From NCBI RefSeq assembly GCF_022009635.1, contig NZ_CP091716.1, forward strand, positions 2,619,001 to 2,683,000: 64,000 bases of DNA, given 5' to 3'. This stretch comes from Variovorax paradoxus (GTDB taxonomy: Bacteria > Pseudomonadota > Gammaproteobacteria > Burkholderiales > Burkholderiaceae_C). The notes beneath the pieces were generated by a model. That model was not told the DNA's origin and ran no database searches. It saw only the letters and a program-made list of their open reading frames with translations. A program made the position numbers and the translations under genes. Numbering within the stretch: the first letter of the stretch is position 1; each line of letters begins with the position of its first letter. Below, piece by piece: positions 22,001-28,000 of this stretch.

Positions 22001-25000
22001 CCGGCCGTTGCCGTGCCTACGAGCGTGGGCGTGGTGTCGTCGGTGGCGGCGCCCGGAGCTAGGTTGCCTTGCTTGCCGCCCTGATCGTCCACCGCATGGC
22101 CGACGCTGACGACGACACCGGAGGTGTCGACCGAGAAGGCCAGCGGGGCGCTGGCTGCGCTGGTGTTGCCCGCCGCGTCGGTGAGCGTGTGCGTGATGCT
22201 GTGCGCACCCTGGGCCAGAGGCTTATTGGGCGTAAGGCTCCAGGTGCCGTCGGCGTTGACCGCGGTGCTGCCGATGAGCGCGGCGCCGTCGTACAGCTTG
22301 ACGACGTCTCCGGCCTTGGCGCCGCTGCCGCTGAAGGCGGGCGAGGCGTCGTCGGTGGAGCCGCCTGGGGCGATCGGCCCGGTCACAGCCCCTTGGTCAT
22401 CCGTGGCTGTCACGGTCGTGGGCGTAGCAGGTGCGGTGGTGTCCAGCACGATCGGGTAGTCACCGGTAGCGGGGCTGGCCTGGCCAGCGCCATCGACGGC
22501 AATGGCCTTGAGGTTCTTGACGCCATCACTGCCCAGCGGACTGGTGGTCACGCTCCAGGTGCCGTTGGCGGCCACGCTGGTCGAGCCCACGGCGACGCCG
22601 TCGGCGTACACGGTCACGACCGTGCCGACGGTCCCGGTGCCGCTGAGTGTGGGCGTGTTGTCGTCGGTGCTGGCGTTCTGGGCGATGCTGCCGGTCACGC
22701 TGCCCTTGTCGTCGCTCACGCCGGTGATGGCGGGGGCCGCAGGTGCGTCGCCTAGCAGTGTGAAGGTCGAGGCCGGCGTGATGGCGCTGACGTTGCCGGC
22801 CGCATCGACGGCCCGTGCGGTGAGGCTGTGCGTGCCCGTGGCCAGTGGCAGCATGGGCGTGAAGCGCCAGGTGCCGTCGGCATTGACCTCCGTGCTGCCC
22901 AGCAGCACGCCGCTGTCGTAGACATTCACACTCGCCACTTGCGCGGGGTCCGCCTTGCCTGCATAGGTCGGCTTGCTGTCGTCGGTCTGCGCGCCTGAAG
23001 CGAGAGGGCCCTGCGTCGCGCCCACGTCGTCCAGCACTTGCAGCGCGGAGGCGTCCAGCGCCGGGGGCGGCGTGGTGTCCATGTTGACTGCGAGCGCGCC
23101 CGAACGCGCGCTCTCGTTGCCGGCCGCATCGGTCAGCGTGTAGCTGAGCCGGTGCGAGCCTTCGGTCAGCGGTGCATTCGGCGTCAGCGTGCCGGCGACC
23201 GGGTCATAGGTTGCGGCGAACTTGATGCCGTCGACATACAGCGCGGGCGTCGTGCCTACGGGCACCGTGCCGATGTTGAGGCCGGGCATGGTGTCGTCGG
23301 TGGTCGGGGCGGTGCTGGCCGGGTTCCGGACGGTGCCGACGTTGTCGGCATAGCTCGTCGGTGCGGCTGGCGCGACCGGGGCAGTCTTGTCGACGGTGAC
23401 GGTGAGCGCCGGCGCCGGCTTGCTCTCGTTGCCGGCCGTGTCGGTCAGCGTGTAGCTGATGCGGTGCGTGCCTTCGGCGAGCGGAGCATCGGGCGTCAGC
23501 GTGCCGAGGGCCGGGTCATAGGTCGCGGCGACTTTGACGTCGTCCACATACAGAGACGGCGTCGAGCCGGCTGGCACCGTGCCGATGTTGAGTCCGGGTG
23601 TGGTGTCGTCCGTGGTCGGCTCGGTGCTCGTCTGGCTCTGGATGGTGCCGACATTGTCGGCATAGCCCGTCGGCGCGCCCGGCGGGGGCAGAGCGACCGT
23701 GTTGACGATGACGGAGAGTGCGGGGGCCTGCTTGCTCTCGTTGCCGGCGGCGTCGGTCAGCGTGTAGCCGATCTGGTGCGAGCCTTCGGCGAGCGGAACG
23801 TTGGGCGTCAGCGTGCCTGCGACCGGGTCATAGGTCGAGGCGACCTTGGTGCCATCGACATACAGCGATGGCGTCAGGCCCGTGGGCACCGTGCCGATGT
23901 TGATGCCGGGCGTGGTGTCGTCGGTGATCTTGGCGGTACTCGTCGGGCTCTGGACGGAGCCGACGTTGTCGGCATAGCCGGTTGCCGCCGCCGGCGTGGC
24001 CGGCGCGATGGTGTCCACGTTGATCACGAAGTCGCTCGACGGCTTGCTCTCGTTGCCCACGGGATCCATGGCCGTGGCGGTGAGCCTGTGCGTGCCTTCG
24101 GCCAGCGGCGTGGTCGGCGTGAAGCTCCAGCTGCCATCGGCCTTGACCGTGGTGCTGCCGATGGCGCTGTCGTTGTCGTAGATCTTGATGACATCGCCCG
24201 CCGTCGCGCCGTTGCCGGTGAGCGTGGGTGTGGTGTCGTCGCTTGCGCCTCCGTTCACCAATTGGCCCTGCACCGCACCCACGTCGTCCGTGGCGTTGCC
24301 GATGGCAGGAATTTTGGGCGGCGTCGTGTCGATGGTCAGGCCGAGAACGGCCTGACCGGTGGTGCCGGCGGCGTTTACCGCGGTGGCTTTGTATTCGTGC
24401 GCGCCCTCGGCCTGCTCCGAAAGCGTGAGGCTCCAGTTGCCGTTCGCGTCCGCCGTGGCGGAGCCGAGAACGGCAGCACCCTCGGTGACTGTCACGACCG
24501 CGCCGGCCGTGGCCTTGCCGGCGAGTGTTGGCGTGGTGTCGTTGGTGAGCCCGGCGATCTGCCTGGCCCCGCGTGCTGGCGGTCGTTCCAGGGATTGCCG
24601 GACGCTGACGATGACGTCGGAGGTGTCGATCGTGAAGGTCAGCGGTGCGCTGGCGGCGCTGGTGTTGCCGGCGGCGTCGGTGACCGTTTGCGTGATGCTG
24701 TGCGCCCCCGCGCCCAGCGGCGCGCCGGGTGTGACGCTCCAGCCGCCGTCGGTCGCGACCGTGGCGCTGCCGATGAGGGTGGCGCCGTCGTACAACCTGA
24801 CGGTGTCGCCGGCCTTGACGCCGCTGCCGCTGAAGGTGGGCGAGACATCGTCGGTGGTGTCGCCGGACACGATCGGGCCTTGCACCGCGCCGACCTTGTC
24901 CGCCGCCGCGATCATGCTCGGGGTGGAAGGTGGCGTGGTGTCGAGCACGATCGGGTAGATGCCCGTGGCGGCGCTGGTCTGGCCCGCGCCGTCGGCCGCG

Positions 25001-28000
25001 ACGGCGCTCAGGTTCTTGACGCCGTCGGCGCCCAACGGATTGGTTGTCACGCTCCAGGTGCCGTTGGCGGCCACGCTGGCCGAGCCGACGGCCACGCCGT
25101 CGGCATACACGGTCACGACCGTGCCGACGGTGCCGGTGCCGCTGAGCGTCGGCGTGTTGTCGTCGGTGCTGGCGTCCTTGGCGATGTTGCCGGTCACGCT
25201 GCCCCTGTTGTCGCTCACGCCGGTGATGGCCGGTGCAGCGGGCGCGGTGCCCAGCAGTGTGAAGGTCGAGGCGGGCGTGGTGGCACTGACGTTGCCGGCC
25301 GAATCGACGGCCTGCGCGGTGAGGCTGTGCGGGCCGGTGTCCAGAGGCAATGTGGGCTCGAAGCGCCAGGTGCCGTCGGCGTTGACGGCCGTGCTGCCGA
25401 TCAGTTTGCCGTTGTCGTAGACGTTGATGCTGGCCACCTGCGCGGGGTCGGCCTTCCCGGCGTATGTCGGCTTGCTGTCGTCGGTCTGCGCGCCGGAGGC
25501 GATGGGGCCTTGAATGGCGCCCACGTCGTCGAGCACCTGGATCAGCGAAGCGTTCAGCTGCGGGGGCGGCGTGATGTCCACGTTCACCGTGAAGTCGCCC
25601 GAACGCGGGCTTTCGTTGCCCGCCGCATCGACGGCCGACGTGCTGAGGCGATGGAGGCCTTCCGTCAGCGGTGTGGTCGGCGTGAAGCTCCAGCTGCCGT
25701 CGGGCTGCACCGTCGTGCTGCCGATCGGGCTGGCGTTGTCGTAGACCTTGATGACGTCGCCCGGCGTCGCGCCGCTGCCGGTCAGCGTGGGCGTGGTGTC
25801 GTCGGTGGCGCTGCCGCTCGTGAGCGGGCCTTGCACCGAACCGACGTCGTCAGTGGCCTTGCCGATGGCGGGAGCGTTAGGCGCCGTCGTGTCGATGGTC
25901 AACGAGAGGGAGGCTTCGCCCTTCGTGCCGGCCGCGTTGACCGCGGTGGCCGTGTACTTGTGCGCGCCTTCGGCCTGCGCTGGCAGCGTGAGGCTCCAGT
26001 TGCCGTTGGCATCCGCCGTGGTGGAGCCGACAACGGTCGAGTTTTCCGTGACGGTCACGATGGCCCCGGCCGTCGCCGTGCCCACGAGGGTCGGCGTGGT
26101 GTCGTCGGTGACTGCGCCCGAGGCGAGGTTGCCTTGCTTGCTGCCTTGGTCATCGACCGCATGGCCGACGCTGACGACGACATTCGATGTGTCGACCGTG
26201 AAGGTCAGGGGGGCGCTGGCGGCACTGGTGTTGCCCGCTGCATCGGTGAGCGTGTGCGTGATGCTGTGCGCGCCCTGGCCCAGCGGCTTCTCGGGCGAGA
26301 GGCTCCAGCTGCCGTCGGCATTGACTGCGGTGCTGCCGATGAGGGTGGCGCCGTCGTACAGCTTGACGGTGTCGCCGGCCTTGGCGCCACTGCCGCTGAA
26401 GGCGGGCGAGGCGTCGTCTGTGGAGCCTCCGGCGGCGATCGCGCCGGTGACTGCGCCCTGATCGTCCGTGGCCACGACGGTGGCCGGTTTCGTCGGCGCC
26501 GTGGTGTCCAACACGATCGGGTAGTCACCCGTGGCCGGGCTTGCCTGCCCCGCGCCGTCGACTGCGATGGCCTTGAGCTTCTTGACGCCATCGCCACTCA
26601 GCGGGCTGGTGGTCACGCTCCACGTGCCGTTGGCGGCGACGCTGGCCGAGCCGACGGCCACGTCGTCGGCGTACACCGTCACGACCGTGCCGACGGTACC
26701 GGTGCCGCTCAGCGTGGGGGTGTTGTCGTCGGTGCTGGCGTCCTTGGCGATGTTGCCGGTGATGCTGCCCTTGTTGTCGCTCACGCCGGTGATGGCCGGC
26801 GCGGCGGGGGCATCGCCCAGCAGCGTGAAGGTGGATGCGGGTGTGATCGCGCTGATGTTGCCGGCTGCATCGACGGCCTGCGCGGTGAAACTGTGCGCGC
26901 CCGTGGCCAGGGGCAGCGCGGGCGTGAAGCGCCAGCTGCCGTCGGCGTTCACTGCCGTGCTGCCGATCAGCTTGCCGTTGTCGTAGACGTTGATGCTCGA
27001 CACCTGGGCGGGGTCGGTCTTGCCGATGTATTCCGGCTTGCTGTCGTCGGTTTGTGCGCCAGCGGCAATGGGGCCTCGGACAGCGCCGATGTCGTCCAGC
27101 ACCTGGATGCTGGAGGCATCCAGCGCCGCAGGCGGCGTGGTGTCCACGTTGACCGTGAAGGCGGCCGAGGGCCTGCTTTCGTTGCCTGCCGGGTCGATGG
27201 CCGTGGTGGTGAGACGGTGCGCGCCCTCTGCCAGCGGCCTGGCTGGCGTGAAGCTCCAACTGCCGTCGGCCTTGACCGTCGTGCTGCCGATGGCACTGCC
27301 GTTGTCGTAGACCTTGATGACATCGCCCGCCGTCGCGCCGCTGCCGGTGAGCGTGGGCGTGGTGTCGTCGGTGACACCGCCACTGGCGAGCGGACCCTGC
27401 ACTGGGCCCATGTTGTCCGAAGCTGCGCCGATGGCCGGCGCGCCCGGTGCGGTCGTGTCGAGTCGGACGCTTCCGGTTGTCACTGGCATGGAGACGTTGC
27501 CGGCCAGGTCGCGGCTCGTCGCGCTGACATTGATCGCGCCGCCTTCCACCGGATTGGGAAACGATGCGTTGACAAAACCGTTGGCGACATCCGCCGCTGT
27601 CAGCGTGATGCTGGACGAGACCGTGCCGGCAGCCAGAGTGATGACGTCGCCCACAGCCGCACCCGACACGAGCGTGATCTTCGCGGTCACATCGGCGCCT
27701 TTCTCGCTGGCGTTGATGAAGCCGTCCTTGTTGGCGTCGTTGACGATGGCGATGCCGATGACAGGCGGCTTGCCGTCGACAGCGGCTGTGGTTTCAGGGC
27801 TCGTGTTGCCGGCTGCATCGGTGGCAACGACGTGCAGCACCGTGCCGTCCTTCGGCGGAGCCGTTGGCGTGATGCTGTACGCGCCGTCGGCCGCGACAGT
27901 GGCGCTGCCGATGACGTTGCCCGAGTCGTCCTTGATCGTGACCATGGAGCCGACTTCGGCCATGCCCGTGATCAGGCTGCCGTTGGTCGGATTGACGGTG

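Noticed and set aside
16790..27450. CRISPR-like periodicity
   Set aside because: Repeats are ~250-315 bp coding Ig modules without short identical repeats and unique spacers.
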